Assembly: GCA_020746105.1 (NCBI GenBank)
Contig: CM036618.1
Span: forward strand, 14,057,001 to 14,121,000
Source of the DNA: Trogon surrucura
Taxonomy: Eukaryota > Chordata > Aves > Trogoniformes > Trogonidae
Direction: 5' to 3'
DNA length: 64,000 bases
Below, in pieces: positions 1 through 13,775 of this stretch. The notes under the pieces were generated by a model. It did not search any database. It was not told the origin of the DNA and was given only the letters and a program-made list of their open reading frames with translations. Position 1 is the first letter of the stretch; each line of letters opens with the position of its first letter. The translations under genes and the position numbers were made by a program.

Positions 1-3000
1 GTGTGTGACCTTTAAATGCATTTATTTGCAGAAGGTTAGACAAGATTCCAGGTTGCTTGAAAGCTTTAGTGGGTGAGATCAATACGGGATGCCAGAGTGT
101 AGTCTAGCTATGTATGTGAGAGTCTGCTATGAAAATGCAAACCAGGTGATAATAAAAACGATGGTAATTACATGAATTTGTTTCACTGTTCCTATACTCT
201 GATTTCTCATTTCCCATCTGGGGAGACCTAGAATTACTTTTAAGTGGATTTGAGGTTCTTTTTCTACCTTTAAAATGTGGTATAGCTACAATGTCAGGGG
301 TGAAATCTGCCTTCAAGGAATACAAGGGTTTCACAGGTCAGGCTATATCACAACTCTTCTGATACTTAGTGGTAAGTTCACACTGTTCTTGTATCACTTA
401 ACATTTCACTGTTAACATTATCTAGTAATTTCTTTACAAATTCATTCTTTTTTTAATCAGGAAAGAAATTGTTAAAGTGTTAAATCGACTGGTTAAAGAC
501 CCTTTCCAAGCATTTAGGATGGTAACATTTTAGTGAAAGCACACTTTAAAAGGGAAATATTTCAGTATCCCCTTCAAGGTTTATTTTTTTGTCGGGAAGG
601 TGTAAGTCTATGTAAATGAGGATCAGGCCTCTCCTTCACAAAGCCACTTCATTTAGTTTAGTTATAGGTTGATTTCCTTTGTTTGAAAGGCACAAAGGCA
701 CATTATTTTATTCTTTTTCACATATGGTTTATCTCTTTGCCCTTTAAGTGACACCAGTTGGATCATTCATGTAAGATACCCAGGAGCCTGAGGACAGAAG
801 GGAACCAAGCAAGGAATAGCCAGTGGGGACATATCAAAAGCCAAGTGCCTGGTTTGTCATTCATTACCTACGCTATTACCTTTGGAAGTACTATGGCATG
901 GGGAATCACTTCTGGAGCAAAAGATATATTCAGAGATTTGCTGTAACATCTGTTCCTGTTATATTTCTGTATCAGAAGCTGAGAGATAAACTGAAATGGT
1001 TCTATAAACTGGCCAGTGGAGCAAGGTATTTGCAGGAAAATTTTCCGAACTGTGGCTTTCCTCAAATGTGGAAATTCTATTCTTTGATGTGAGGCATTAG
1101 CTATCTCTTGACATATTTTAGCAACAATATTTGTGTAGAACCTTTTATTTTACTTTAAGTAATTCTGCAAGTTTGTATGTCAGAATGTATGTAGTGCTTG
1201 ACTGACCCTTCAATTAGATGGTACAAACCTATTCCTCTGTGGCATTCAGAAAACCTCTTTGATAACCTTTAATAATGTGCAGGACCTATCAGACTCCAAA
1301 GGCTTGGCATGCCTTAACATTAAATGAAGATCAATCTATCTTGAGGCAGTATGTAACTCACTGAGATCCATCTTCCAAGTGAACGTGGAGGTCTATCTGT
1401 AAAACCAGGAGTTTTAAATGAAGATGAACTTCTTTATAACTTACATATATCTCTGTAAATCTTCAGGTCAAAACTAGTTCAATGAGCCATGGGAACTGCA
1501 GATCTATTTCTACAGTTGTCAGTTAAATAATCGTAAAAGTTTCTAGCCATTTCCATTCCAGATTTCTATTCTACTACCTAACACCCATTTAGAGAGCTTA
1601 ATTCACTACAAAAAAACTACTTACTGATACTGTCTATGAGGAAAAAAAAAAAGAGCCTGTGGACAAACTTTTCTGCTCTTAGAACTACTAGAATTAATAA
1701 TTATTTTTCAATGTTTTCACACAAATTTTTGGTTTTGTTTTCTTTAATGAGAAGTAGAATTAAAGAACTCCTAAGAAATTTTGAAACACCTCAAAGAACT
1801 ATGAAAGATTTTCCGATTTGAGCAAATGTGCCATGGCCATATTATAGCAGTCTTCATGGTTTTAACCCTGCTACCTTCAAAATATTGCCTAAAGAAGACT
1901 ATGTAGTCCTAAAAGTCAGTTTGAATCAGTGTTGCCAGTTTCTTTAATGATATCTTTGATAGTGTTTTTTTTACAATATTCCTCAAGTCAAATGCTTACA
2001 TTTTTCCCAGGAAATGCTTACTTTTAAAATGAATAAAAAGCATAGATATATGAAATTATCTTACATTTTATTTCCTCCTTTTGTGCAGTGTCACATTTCA
2101 AGTCTAGCTCCTGTAGAGTGACTTTTCAGATACAAAATGTCTCACGGTTTTTACTTTAGAGCAGAATGGTAAAGTTATCCTTTCCCTGTAAACTGAGGGA
2201 ATTACAAGAACAAAGCAGTACCATTGACCCCACATTTGAGAGCTGAAAGCCAGAAGAGACATCCATCTGTAATGCTGAAGGAGTATCTGTCTGTGCTTCC
2301 TAATGCAAGGAAATTGCCTTGTGCCGCATTTGAATAGAAACACATCATTCAGGGTTGGTGGACTATTAGTGAGAAAGTAGGTATCTGGGGACTAAACTGA
2401 GATCTTCCTGAATTCTCTTTGTTCCCCAGCCGCTTCAGCTGTGAACTCTCTTCTTTTTTGAACTTACTGAGTTTGTATTAGAAACTACAGTGGGTTTATG
2501 GCAGATTTCAGGACAAGCCAAAAGTTGATTTGATCCATTACACTTCTGTGCCACCAAAAGACCAGACTGTGTTTGTCCACACACAACCATGGTCTCAAAG
2601 AGATGACTCAGTTTCTGTAATATTTATCTTGCTCAGGTCAATCTCTGCTCAGCCAAGTCAGCCAACTGTTCCAACTACTGTGGCTATACCACCACCCTCC
2701 AGAAGTCCATCAACAATATGGCCTATAGGCATCTCTTCTTTCTCCCTAGTCTGAACTGGTCTTTGTATGATAGTTAAAGTACTTTCTTACTCTGACCTCT
2801 TCCACTGTCCCCAAAGACAAGAAAACTCAAGACACAAATGTTACGTCCTGTATCTTTGCTTTTTCTGACAGGATCTGACCAAGAGGTGGTTTGATTTTCT
2901 CCTGTAAGAGCTCTGATGTTGGAATTAGTAAGAGGATTCTCTTTGGTTTTTTTTCCAAATATGTCTTGTATCATTTCTGAGGCATGAATGCTTTCAGTTA

Positions 3001-4064
3001 ATGCAAACGTTAATCCATTTCTTTCCATCTACATATTCTGAGGTGGGAGGGCTGCATCTGTGTTCTCAGTATTGTTTTTCACAACCTACTGTAAAGTAAC
3101 TGACAGTCCAATTTTTTTCCTGTGCTTTAAAGCATTGTCCTGAATGCGGAGATTTACTCAGACTGAATGCTTTTATTTGTCATCTTTGTTTCTTTTCATC
3201 TGGGAAAATGATGATTTGAAATTATTTCTTTAACCATTTAAATATGACTGGAAAAGGATCTTTATTTGTCCACTAGTTAAAAGTTAGTCATCTGGACATG
3301 TTTTCACCACAAATCACTTTCAAGTGAGCCAGAAGGTAATTAAATTAGGTGACGAATGTTTCTAAAAACAAAGTAAACAAATAAAAATTATTTCTTAAGT
3401 TTTCAGTTTATTTTATTTCAGCACTCTGTTTTGGGTTGCACCTCACAGATAAATTTACTTCAAAGTACAAGAAATGTGGAGCATTTGAAAGATTTTTGGC
3501 AAAACAACATAAGAAGGGACTACTGTTAAGAGTTGCAGAGTTTGTTCTTCAGAATCTAGAGATAGGAGCTAAGAGTCAAAATTCAGCCTTTTAGGCAAGA
3601 GCAATGGCAACTCATTGCACCACCAAATGTGCCAGGTATGTTGAGATAGTTTCTTGAGGGTCATTCTGAAGATCAATCAAGCTTGCAAACATTGACTAGC
3701 CATGGCCAGAAGATGGATTCTGGATGCATGTGCACCAACATACTCAGGGCCTGGCATACCTGATATACCATCAGGGAGTTTAAACAAGATCTCCTCACCT
3801 GTATACGTACTTGGGGGAAAAAAAAAATCAGAGCATAATGTGCTTATGTCATGTGTCCTGGACTCTGTGAGCCGTGATGGAGACATATACTTCAGCTTCT
3901 GTGCTGTGAAATTGATATTTTTATGCCTCTGGAAAAGGTCCATGAGTTGCACAAAGACTAAGAATAGCATGGTACTGTTGTTATTTTGAAAAACCTGAGT
4001 TATTGGTTTGGAAGAGAGAAGTATCTTCTCCCAAAATTTACCTTCCTTCTTCGGATCTTCTGCA
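1..4064. other. Unannotated AT-rich DNA
   Basis: I see no recognisable repeat, RNA gene or supported gene here. Open frames of 60-97 codons occur on both strands, often overlapping in antisense, as chance predicts in AT-rich DNA. One minus-strand frame (2774-3028) reads somewhat like protein and ends next to a donor-like AGA/GTAAGA. It has no recognisable family and is treated as a finding, not a gene. Short A runs occur near 1645 and 3820. Confidence 0.6.
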
Positions 4065-4241
4065 TAAGGTGGAACAGGCTGCCCAGGGAGGTTGTGGAGT
4101 CTCCTTCTCTGGCGACATTCAAGACCTCTCTGGATGTGTTCCTGTGTGACCTGCTCTGGGTGATCCTGCTCTGGCAGGGGGGCCAGACTAGATGATCTTT
4201 TGAGGTCCCTTCCAACCCCTGACGTTCTGTGATTTTGTGAA
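4065..4241 (+). mobile_element. CR1 retrotransposon 3' end (5'-truncated)
   Basis: The plus strand encodes the end of the CR1 ORF2 product ([14 protein letters not shown], then FLCDLL). The CR1 3' untranslated tail follows: a gatgatcttttgaggtccc block, cttccaaccc, and a final ttctgtgattttgtga. Only the last 25-30 codons of ORF2 remain, which fits the extreme 5' truncation usual for CR1. The C-terminal wording matches the large element at 16255-17960 and the minus-strand copy at 55599-56262, so the three probably belong to related subfamilies. The tail has diverged from the ATTCTATG form, which suggests an older insertion. Confidence 0.9.
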
Positions 4242-5944
4242 AAGGTCTCTGAAATCTTACTGGTGTTGGTTGGGTTGAATTAGAAGTTCCTAATGGATAA
4301 TATCAGTAAAAACAGCTGCAGCTAGTGTTCAAGGGGGGAAACTACTTATGCTGATGAGTAGTCCTGTCATGTATAGTAATATAGTGCATAGAGATTATGC
4401 TGAAGACAGTGATTCTAAGGCATACCAGGCAATGAAATTGCAAAATATCCTGAGTATTTCTGTGTAATTGATAAAGCCATGAATGTAATACCAAGCAATT
4501 GCAGTCATGTAGATGCTTTTGGTACCTTTTTGTACCTTTTTCTGAAACATTTTCACAAAGGAAGTTTGTTGCTTAGAGAATCAGGAACTACATTAAGACT
4601 TCTGCTTCAAATACATATTTTTAGATCAGACATGCTAGTGTATGCAGGGAACATCAACAGTTTTTTTAAGCTTTAGAAAGGCTTTTCCCCTCTGGCAAGT
4701 CTTTCCCCTGCCTGTTGATTTTATGGACAGAGGAAACAACATATTTACTGGTTGTAGCCTGTTAGAGGAAGGACAGGGGAAGCAATAGGGTGGTAAAATT
4801 GTGGAGATTGAGTAAAATAAAACTTCAGATCAAAAATTGAATTTTGCCACTAGTTTTTACAGTGCTCACTCAGCACGTTGAGAAGTAAAACAGCTGATTC
4901 GATGTTTCATAGCCCTTTTGAAGTTATGTTGCTATTTTCCATGAAAAAAAGTGACTTAAAAGGATACCTCCAAGATATCTATTTGAAATCATGCCCTGCT
5001 TTACTTTTGCCCACACCAACTGAAACAAACAGAAATGAATACATCTGCTTTTGGCTTAGAATTTCTATTTCAGTGCCAGCAATAGAAGTTAGGTTTCATG
5101 CCCCTACTAACAGAAGATAAAACTGGGGAAGTATTACAACAGCACAGAACATCAGATCTCCTAATTCCTTTGTACAGGTGAAGATGGACAGGGAAGATTT
5201 GTGGCCAGGGCCTTGGGGAAGCACTCTAGAGTGTCTTGTTTAGATCCATGAGGTAAAATCCACTACTGTAACCGGTATGAAAGACATCACAAAAGTTACT
5301 GCACCCTCCCACTGCCACAGATATATCATCTGTGCATACAGGAATGAATCAAATCCACTGTGTGAAAAATGCCTTTATGCTTTTTTTAAATAGATAAACC
5401 TTTCAAAAATATTTTCTTTTACACCAGCTTCCCTGAAGACATTCTACTTTAAGGTGATAAAGAAGATACTTCCAGTGCATGAGCTCTTGTCCCCACAGGC
5501 ACTCTTTAGACTATAAGAGGAACTCTGTAAACTCTAGGGTAATATCCATAACAACACATGGCTCGTTATATCGTGCAGCTTAATCAACCATAAAATGATT
5601 CCAATTTGAATATGTTCTATTTTAATTGGCAATTGTGTTGCTATCTGTGCTTACGAATAGAAGTCAGAATAGTCATGTTAACTTGTGTCATGCTGCTCTG
5701 AAGGCTAATCTGAGCTATCTTAAGAAAGGTTTTTGATTATTCCCAAGTTAAAGGAACTATTTAGGTGTGACTATAATGTAACACATATTTCTGGGTTTGA
5801 GAGCTGAAGTAATAGAGGAATAGGAATAAAATCAAAATCCTAAAAAAAAAAGAAAACATTTTAAATTTTGGCTGTTTTCCTCTTCATGTAGATTGACAAA
5901 TGTAACTGAAAGTATTATGTGACCTTATATCTGATTCTGCTTTG
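4242..5944. other. Unannotated AT-rich DNA
   Basis: Unique-looking sequence between two CR1 tails. It contains a 7-bp palindromic hairpin (arms 5316-5322 and 5328-5334) and no supported gene. The open frames here (65 and 80 codons) have no recognisable domain. Confidence 0.55.
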
Positions 5945-5998
5945 ATGAGGAAGTTGAAATGGACCTCCACAGGTCCCTTCCAACCTGAATTACCTCAC
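5945..5998 (+). mobile_element. CR1 3' terminal fragment
   Basis: About 50 bp matches only the last part of the CR1 3' untranslated region: tggacctcc, then aggtcccttccaacct. The octamer tail is not preserved, and an A/T-rich low-complexity stretch follows. It is either a very short 5'-truncated insertion or an old eroded one. The call rests on the diagnostic aggtcccttccaac block. Confidence 0.65.
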
Positions 5999-8900
5999 CT
6001 TTTAAAATAATAATAAAAAAATAAATAATCCTGTTCTTCAGTCTGATTCTGTTTTGTATTTGTTAACTCTGACACAGTAAAGAATTTCTCATTTTCATTA
6101 TTATTAACATAACTGCATTTAATGGCACATTTTTTATGTAATACTTGGTACATTTAAATAAATATATTGCAATTTAAAATTCTTGATCTGTTATATTCCT
6201 GTTCAAGGTGTTTCTTACAGTGCAAAGGTGGGTAAACTTCAGGACAGACATGTATGGAAACTCTGTCTGTCCTCTACAGACTTTGATTTTCTTTTGATCA
6301 AAGAGAAATTTCCTTCGTTACTATGAGGACCACCCAAACCACCAAACTACAAAGGAAAAAACTTGACAATTGATACACCTGATTAGAAGTTTAAGACTTC
6401 TTTTACACCATTGACCTCATTTTCAAGACCCTCCATTTTTGAGTGAATACAAGAAAAATGTTAATGTAAACAGTGTGAAAATCATCCTGACTATTTACCA
6501 GGTTCTCCTTACTTTTCAGTACCACTACTTTGTCACCAGCTGGTCTATGGTCTTAATGGCTGTGATAAAAAAACAGAGGCTAAAAAAGAGAGAAGGGAAA
6601 ATGGAACAATTATTTCCCCACATGCATTATTATATCTTCATGGGTTATAACGGCGGTAACTGGAATCAAGTCAGCCATCTCCTGACTTGACAGTGTTTGC
6701 TGTAAAGAATAAAGATATACGGTTTTGCATTCTAATTAAGGAAAGAAATATTGTTTCTTTTTTGAAAAATACTGTGTCAGGGCATGGAATTCACAGGCTT
6801 CTTGAACTCATCTTTGTCTTCAAGCAGAAGCCTGGGTCTGGAGCAGCTGGGCACCAGGCTGCATGAGAGGAACACAGTGAGTCAGACAACACTGCCATTT
6901 TGGCTCTAACCCAGCAAGGTTACAAAAGTAGGGTGAACGTTAAACACAGGTAGCAACATGCAGAGTAGTAAAACAAAGGATCGCTGAATTTAGGTAACAT
7001 TCAGTTTGGTAAATTGAAATTTGGGTAAGCAAGAATCCTTATAGAAAAAGTGTCGTTCAGAACTCCATAGGCCACCTATTTTTCCGCAGTGCAGAGTGAG
7101 GTCCTTTCTGTGTAAACTGAAGTAGTTCTACTCCACTGGTAAAATTCTTTCTTCACAATACCTATCCCTGTTGTGTCTTTGGATTAGCTTCCATATAATT
7201 TGATTTTATACCTCTTTAATTATATGGAGGATCACTCTCAGAGGAAAATCTCAGTTCTTTTATGAAAAAAGGTATTGTATAAAATGGTTTTTAGAGGTGG
7301 CAGATTATCCAACAATGAACAAATAAATGGCTTCAGTGGTGTAAGGATACAATATCCTTAAAGAACACTCTTGCATGCCCACATGTGCCTATGCATCTCT
7401 GATTCATGCAATCATTTTGCTAATACAAAAATTTTTAGCAGAAAATGGATTTTTTTATAAGCACAATGCTACAGATTTCCCATTTAGGTACATGTTATAG
7501 TTACTGCAGTCTGTGTATACACATTCACTTACGAGAGCTGATCAGTCAATATTCTTTTTTCAAAAAAAAAAAGTAATGGAACTAGATTTTCAATTCTGAA
7601 TAGCAATAACAATCAAAGTAACAATAAAGTCATACATCTTCAGAATGAAAGGAAGTAAAAATTTCTCATCCAGCAGTTCTGTCTGGTTGAATTATTTCAT
7701 GTCCAATAGCAACACACCAGAAATGTGCTTACATGTCCACTAGTGCATATGTGTAAACACTGTGAAAACATAAAATCTTCCAAAGTTTGTCAGAAGACTA
7801 AAAATATCTTTCCAGTGACACAGCATCTAGTGAAGTAAGTCTCCAAATTGACTATTGCATGGGAGGGAAGCTCTGAGTCCAGAACACAGTCACCACGTGA
7901 AACACTCAAGTGAACTCTCAACAGAGGGGACTGTAAGGCTGTTCCTATTAATAAGGTAGAGAAAAAGAGCCTGGATATGATAAGTAGGACAAAACAGAGT
8001 TTTACAGTGGAGATCAGAGGTATGCATAGCGCTCTCAGTTCCACACAACCATATACATGTGCAAGGAAGCAGATAAGGTGGTGGATTGCCCTTGCAGCGT
8101 CATGTAGACTATTACATTTTTGGTTTATCAGTAGTTTGCATGGAGAGCAGTCACCATGCAGCTCCTGTGGTCTATCTTTAGAAGTGAGCAGTCAGTGAGT
8201 AGTAAGAAAGAACAGATCACGCAAGAAGAAAAAGGAGCAATCATAGGGAACATAGTAGAAAGGGAGCAGACTGACAGGCTGCAAGCCAGAATCTCCGTGT
8301 CAGACTACCCTAGGCAGTTACAAAAAATGTAAGAACTATGTCTGCTCAAAAGCCACAATTCGTCTCCCTCAGATTTAGGTCATCACATCCAGTCAACTAT
8401 TAACAACAGCACCAGTCATACCATAAATACATACGGCTCAGCCTTTGAACAAGTTAAGTTTTCAGTTCTTGTTGCTATTGGAAGGCTCTTGGCAAAGGAC
8501 CAAGAAGGCACCTTCTGATTTCCTCAGTGTATTCACGGCCTGAGTTCATTTGTCCAGGTGCCAGCCATTCTTTTGTTTTTAATGCTTTCATGGTATTTGC
8601 CAGTGTACATTTCAGAGAATAGTTGTGTCCCCTCTGCACTTTTGTCTGGCTAAGCCTGTCAAGCCAAACTGTTCCAACATGACAAATTTTCTCTTTTTAT
8701 TGAGTATCTTAGTAACTTCTCACCACAAAAGCAGATAATTCATACATTTTAGGAAGAAGCCTCCCTTTTATTGTAGCCACATCTGTTCTGTCCCAGCTGT
8801 TTCTGAGGTGCAATTTCTGACTTCATCATTAACAGCTTCATGAACTGGTGTTGTACTGGAAGGACATGATGCTTCTGTCCTGTCCCTGATAAAACTTTAT

Positions 8901-9764
8901 ATTTGCCTGGACTGTGAGGTAGCCAAGGAAACTAAACGATTTGCCTCTTTCATCAAGCCCTGAAGAAAGCTTTTTGGCAAAGGGTCCTTTGCCCATGAGG
9001 ACATCAGAGTTATCTGCGTGAGATTAATACTTTGTGATGTCCTAAGCTGCTTGAGTTTTCCTGACGTTTTAGGGAAGTGGATGAGGTAGACTAGCTCATT
9101 TCTCTTGCCCTGTATGACCATAATGGTTTAACCAGCAAGTAAAGGAAATCCCGGTTTACTCCTTTCCCTATGTGATGTGGATGTAGCAACATCCTCAGAG
9201 TACTCCTAACTTGCTGCTTCCCACCCTAACCTGAATTATGTATTTGTATCATATTAACAAATAAGTTGTCAAAAAGACCCCGTGTTTCAGCCCTTTTTTT
9301 CCAACTTGGTTATGTCACAACTAGTAACGTGATTCTTGGACTACAGATTCCTCACATATGGGAAAATAGGTCAGTGATTCACAGAATAATTATAATAGTC
9401 CTGAATCAAAATATGTGTCTGTCTCTTGATGCAATTAAATTGTACCTTCTTGATTCTGCAGTCTTTTCCCTAACTCAGAATCAACCTGACTGCTGTGCAA
9501 ATATCTTGTGCTAAAAATCCAAAATGTCTTTTATTTCTGCATCATTTTGCTTTCTAATTTGCCCTAAGATGTTCCAGAAGGTAACTTTTTCTGAAGACTG
9601 TGAAGAATTCGACACTTAATGTGCAATAAGAATGCACTGATTTGAACCGTTTGAAAAAGATAGACTTGTTAAAAGGCACATTACAAAGCTGGCATGTTAA
9701 TTTCCCATGTGTGATTGGTTCAACATGCAGATACTCAATGGTAAATAAAGCCCAAGGTTTGTCA
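5999..9764. other. Unannotated AT-rich DNA
   Basis: No supported gene. Around 8590-8700 a stretch faintly resembles the minus strand of a CR1 ORF2 end, but the match is too weak to annotate. Other content is scattered A/T runs (for example near 7561) and short chance open frames. Confidence 0.5.
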
Positions 9765-10248
9765 AAAAGAATTTCTGAGTACGTTTATTAGGTTAAAAAC
9801 TGTTTTGTTTTGGTGTGCCACTGTTGTTGTTTTTTCTTGGTCCCACATGGAGAGCAAACATGGCCTGGAAGAGTGTTATGTCAAGTACCTCCCATCATGC
9901 ATTGTCGCTGCTCAGTGAACTGGAGTCTAAAAAAAGTAATTCCTCATTTTCATCTTGACTAGGATTCCCCTTTTCTTTGCTGTGAAGCTGCACTAATCCT
10001 TCATTCAGCGCAACCCACACCCTCTGGTTCCACTCGGAGTTCTCCCTTTCTAACATCATTGTATTCTTTATCTGGGCCTTCTTCTTCCAATAGTACTCCT
10101 TGAAAGCTCTTTCACAGACAAGAAAGGACCAGCTCCATAATGGCCAAGTTGGCCCTTTTCTTTTCTCTCTCTTTTTTTTTTAAGCTTCCGACTGAGCTTT
10201 GCTATTTAATCTTCTTGAGGCGTTCAAGATGTCACTTGCCTCTGATGA
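9765..10248 (-). other. Possible terminal exon or decayed pseudogene, product unknown
   Basis: On the minus strand a pyrimidine-rich tract ending in TATAG (10249-10254) is followed by an in-phase stretch of 22 codons reading SSEASDILNASRRLNSKAQ and so on. A TAA interrupts at 10180-10182, next to an A run. The same frame then stays open for 94 codons to TGA at 9895-9897 and includes EYYWKKKAQ, MMLERENSEWNQRVW and ENEELLFLDSSSLSSDNA. The composition is acidic and charged, unlike typical chance translation of AT-rich DNA. An AATAAA signal lies at 9784-9789, about 105 bases after the stop. I do not recognise the protein. It could be the last exon of a minus-strand gene with the TAA as its true stop, a pseudogene with one nonsense change, or chance. 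No upstream exon was identified. Confidence 0.3.
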
Positions 10249-13200
10249 CTATAGACAAAAGGGAAATCCATCCAACTTGAATGCAGTGTATACTTGAATA
10301 CATAGGGTTGCTTTGAAGAGAGTTTCTTGAAGTCTCTCTGTTTCATTGGCTGTCCTGGTGGCCTCCGTGCAGGTCTGTATGTGAAATCAGATGCCCTTTC
10401 ACAGATCATGTTTCTTGGAAGGTTACCTGATTTTATACAGCTCTAAATATTAACAGGTGAGATATTATTCAAAATAGACTGTTTCAATTAAGTATTTTTA
10501 ATAAGCTAATGAGAATTCCCTCTTCACTGCAAGTATATATGAACACTTGGTGCTTTGTGGATGTTTTGACTGCTTGTTTTGCACATATTTTACAGGTAAC
10601 TATGTCATGTTCTCCCTTCTCACTGTTGCAAGCTGGAAAAAGGGAGAATATGCAGAGGACAGGGCACAGCATCCCCTATCTCCAGGCCCTCCATTGCCTG
10701 TTTGAGCATTAAAAAGTTAATATTTGCCTCTTTATAATGTATTACCTCAAGATTAATTTTACATTTTATTGTGTTTTGGGAAACCTGAATCATTAATACA
10801 AACTTTTAAATAACTGTTATGGACAGTATAGGTAAAATGCATTTATTTATACTCATAAATGGTCTACATTATACATATTCTTTAAAGGACTCTAGTTTTC
10901 CAGAAGTACTGAATGCCTCAAGACACATAACTCTTCAGCTTCAGGTTGCCTATGAATATTTATACAGACTGACAACAGACTGGTGGTGTAGAGGATGTTG
11001 GATGAACATGTATTTGTCCACATAAATTATTAGTCTAGATTAGATATTAGTGTAGGTTGTCTGCTCTTAGTACACATTCAGTTTTATAAGCTTATTTTCT
11101 ATGTGTCATATATAGATAAAATTCTAGGAAAACACAAAATTGGTAACATTCATTGCAATGTGAATGTAAGCACTAGCACTTTTATTAAATGGAGATATAC
11201 ACTAAGGAATTTCTGCATTAAAATATGAACCTACCAATTCCTAACATTGGTCAGGAGAAGAAAACGTGGTCTTTGCAGAGATATGTACAACTTTTCATTT
11301 CCCATATCAATCATGAGAACAAGTTGAAGTTCAGATAATGGCCAGTTCAATTTACCCTAATTGTTAAGGACTTAGCCTGACTGTTTGCATTACAGACTGT
11401 GGCCACTGGGTTCTCAGTAGGGGTTTGCGGCCTACTCCATCCCGTAACAAACCCATGTTCATGCGTCGATTCAGATCCATCACCCTGAGATAAACTGTGA
11501 ATATTGCCCTTTGTCCGGCGCTGCATTCTTTCATGCATTGTGTAGTGACTATTTAAGGATTTAAAGGCTCATTTGCACAATTCTTTTGTCAGCAGCCTGG
11601 GTGCAGAATGGAAAAGTGATGGCTTCTCTGTCTGGGTTATGCCCTGAAGCTCTTGTGAGAGAAATCTACATACATAAGTTTTTCTTACACATGCAGAATG
11701 TCAACACTAAAAAAAAAAAAAATGACCTGTCTGTTTCTGTAGCTTAAAAGGTTATGGGTTAATATATGATGTGATTTGTTTTCCTCTTTTGTGGCATTTA
11801 AAAAAAAAATCAACACTTGAAAACAAACAGTAAAGGAATACAGAAACACTGGGTATTTAAAAATTCAGCTGATTCGGGTTGCAGGAATTTGCAAATAAGC
11901 CTCCTTTGCTGAAGGAAATTGATAACATTAACAATTTAGATGCCCTCAGTTGCTCAGGAAATGTCTGAGATGACACTTTTTCAAAGGTCTATCTCATCTG
12001 CCTATTACACAGGTCTGTTTTATTAATATATGTTTATTTAAACAAAAGAAATCCTTGGCATGACAGTAGTTTTTTATATATATAAATGCATTTATTTATT
12101 TTAGAAATTATCTCATTATTCTTTTCCTCAAATTAAAACTAACTGAAAGGTTACAAAAAAGATTAAAATTTAGTAAAATCACCTCCTAGCACTCTAGCTG
12201 AGAATTCAGAAGGCTGAGCTAACTCCATCTGAACTGCTTACCTGCTTCATTTACTGTATTGATACTTGTTTGCAGTCATTACTCAAAAATAAGCATCCGG
12301 CATTTGAAATCATAGATCAAAGTGATATTTTAGTAAATTCAAGATGCTTAGTTAGTACACCTGAGTTGCAAAGGAATGGCATTGCTTTTTTTCACACTCT
12401 ATTTTCACTATAGTTCGTGACTTAGAGTGCTTAGGAGTAGAGTGCACTTTTTTTCAGTGTTTTCAAAACAAATCGTTTTGTAATATGTCTCATATCATTT
12501 GCTATGAACAAAATCTGTGAGGCAAGTAAAACTTCATTTTTCATAATCAGTTTCAAGGTTTATCACATGCAAAATTTTGGCCTTCAAAATAAATCTGGCT
12601 GATTATTTTTAGACCATTATAGCTTTAACAAAATGTCTATAATGAATACTCTATAGACCATATTATTTATCTTATCTATTTTCCAATTACAGATCATTAG
12701 ACTGGAAAGTGAAGTCCATCCAGACCGATTTTAATCAGACTTCATCTGATTTTAATCAAATTCCAACAATATAGTTTTTTTGTTTGTTTGTTTAAAAAAA
12801 ATTCTGTTGGGACATTCCAGTTTTTATATCAGTCATCAATGCCATCTGCTCTACAAGCATTATGAGTTCCTCTCACCAAAATGTCTGCTTTTCCCAGAGT
12901 TCTTGAACTATTTTCTTATCCAATTATATCTGTGGGGGAAAAAACCTCTAAAGCTGCCATATTCATCAAATATGTCCTTAAAGTGTATCTGTGCTGTGAT
13001 CCAGATGCCATCTGGTAACAATAGATGATAAGTCATATGTTCCAGATGATGTTATTATTGATAATAATTGCTCTAATCACCCTACAAGTCAGTCATATAA
13101 CCAGTGTAAGCCTTGGTAAAGTTTCTGACTATTTTGGTGATCATCTCTTTCCCTTGTCTACCTGCATGCTTTTGGTTCATATTTCACCTTGTGTTGCAGA

Positions 13201-13775
13201 CTTCAGGATGTGTGGCACAAGCATAGCTACCAGCTCTGTAGGGTCCCCATGACCATGAAGCCTTGCCATGGAAAAGATGTGTAACTGCCTCAACAGTAGT
13301 TGAATCCACCTCCAGTGAAACATCTGCCTGTTTGATATTAAAATAGATTTTTTTTTCCTTTTGAACCAGTAAAGACGAGAATCTAAATACTTTGAAAAAT
13401 AAGAATGCATTATTTGAATTTTTTTACTATATGGATCATATTAACATTGCATTTACAATATAGATTTTTCCCTTCTGTCTGCTAAGATTTATGTAGGATG
13501 TTGAGAAGAAGATAGAGAAATCTTAAACTAAATACTTCTGATAAGGGTTGTGGATCCTTAGAACTTATATAGATCATAATCTCTGCATATCTGAAGATTT
13601 ATCTTCAGCCTTAACTATAATGTCAACTGCTGTTCCTCCCCTCTAGGGAATTCCATGAAATTTTATGCTATGATATATGTCTCATTTAAGCATTTGAATT
13701 GCTACGTTTTGTTTATTACCTTCCTTTAGCCTGAAGATATGCAAAATTATGTGAATCCCAATGATATTGCCACAC
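10249..13775. other. Unannotated AT-rich DNA
   Basis: No supported gene or repeat. Two minus-strand frames (10224-10409 and 11347-11538) look somewhat protein-like. The second coincides with a CpG-containing patch at about 11395-11530. Several A runs occur (near 11710, 11805 and 12795). Confidence 0.5.

Noticed and set aside
823-1092. 89-codon plus-strand frame rich in aromatic residues (YLRYYLWKYYGMGNHFWSK)
   Set aside because: No family recognised, a stop immediately upstream, an overlapping antisense frame of similar length, and no splice or polyadenylation context. Probably chance.
8590-8700. Possible diverged minus-strand CR1 (cccctctgcacttttgtctggctaagcc and following)
   Set aside because: Only scattered word similarity and no tail or conserved block. 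Too weak without an alignment.
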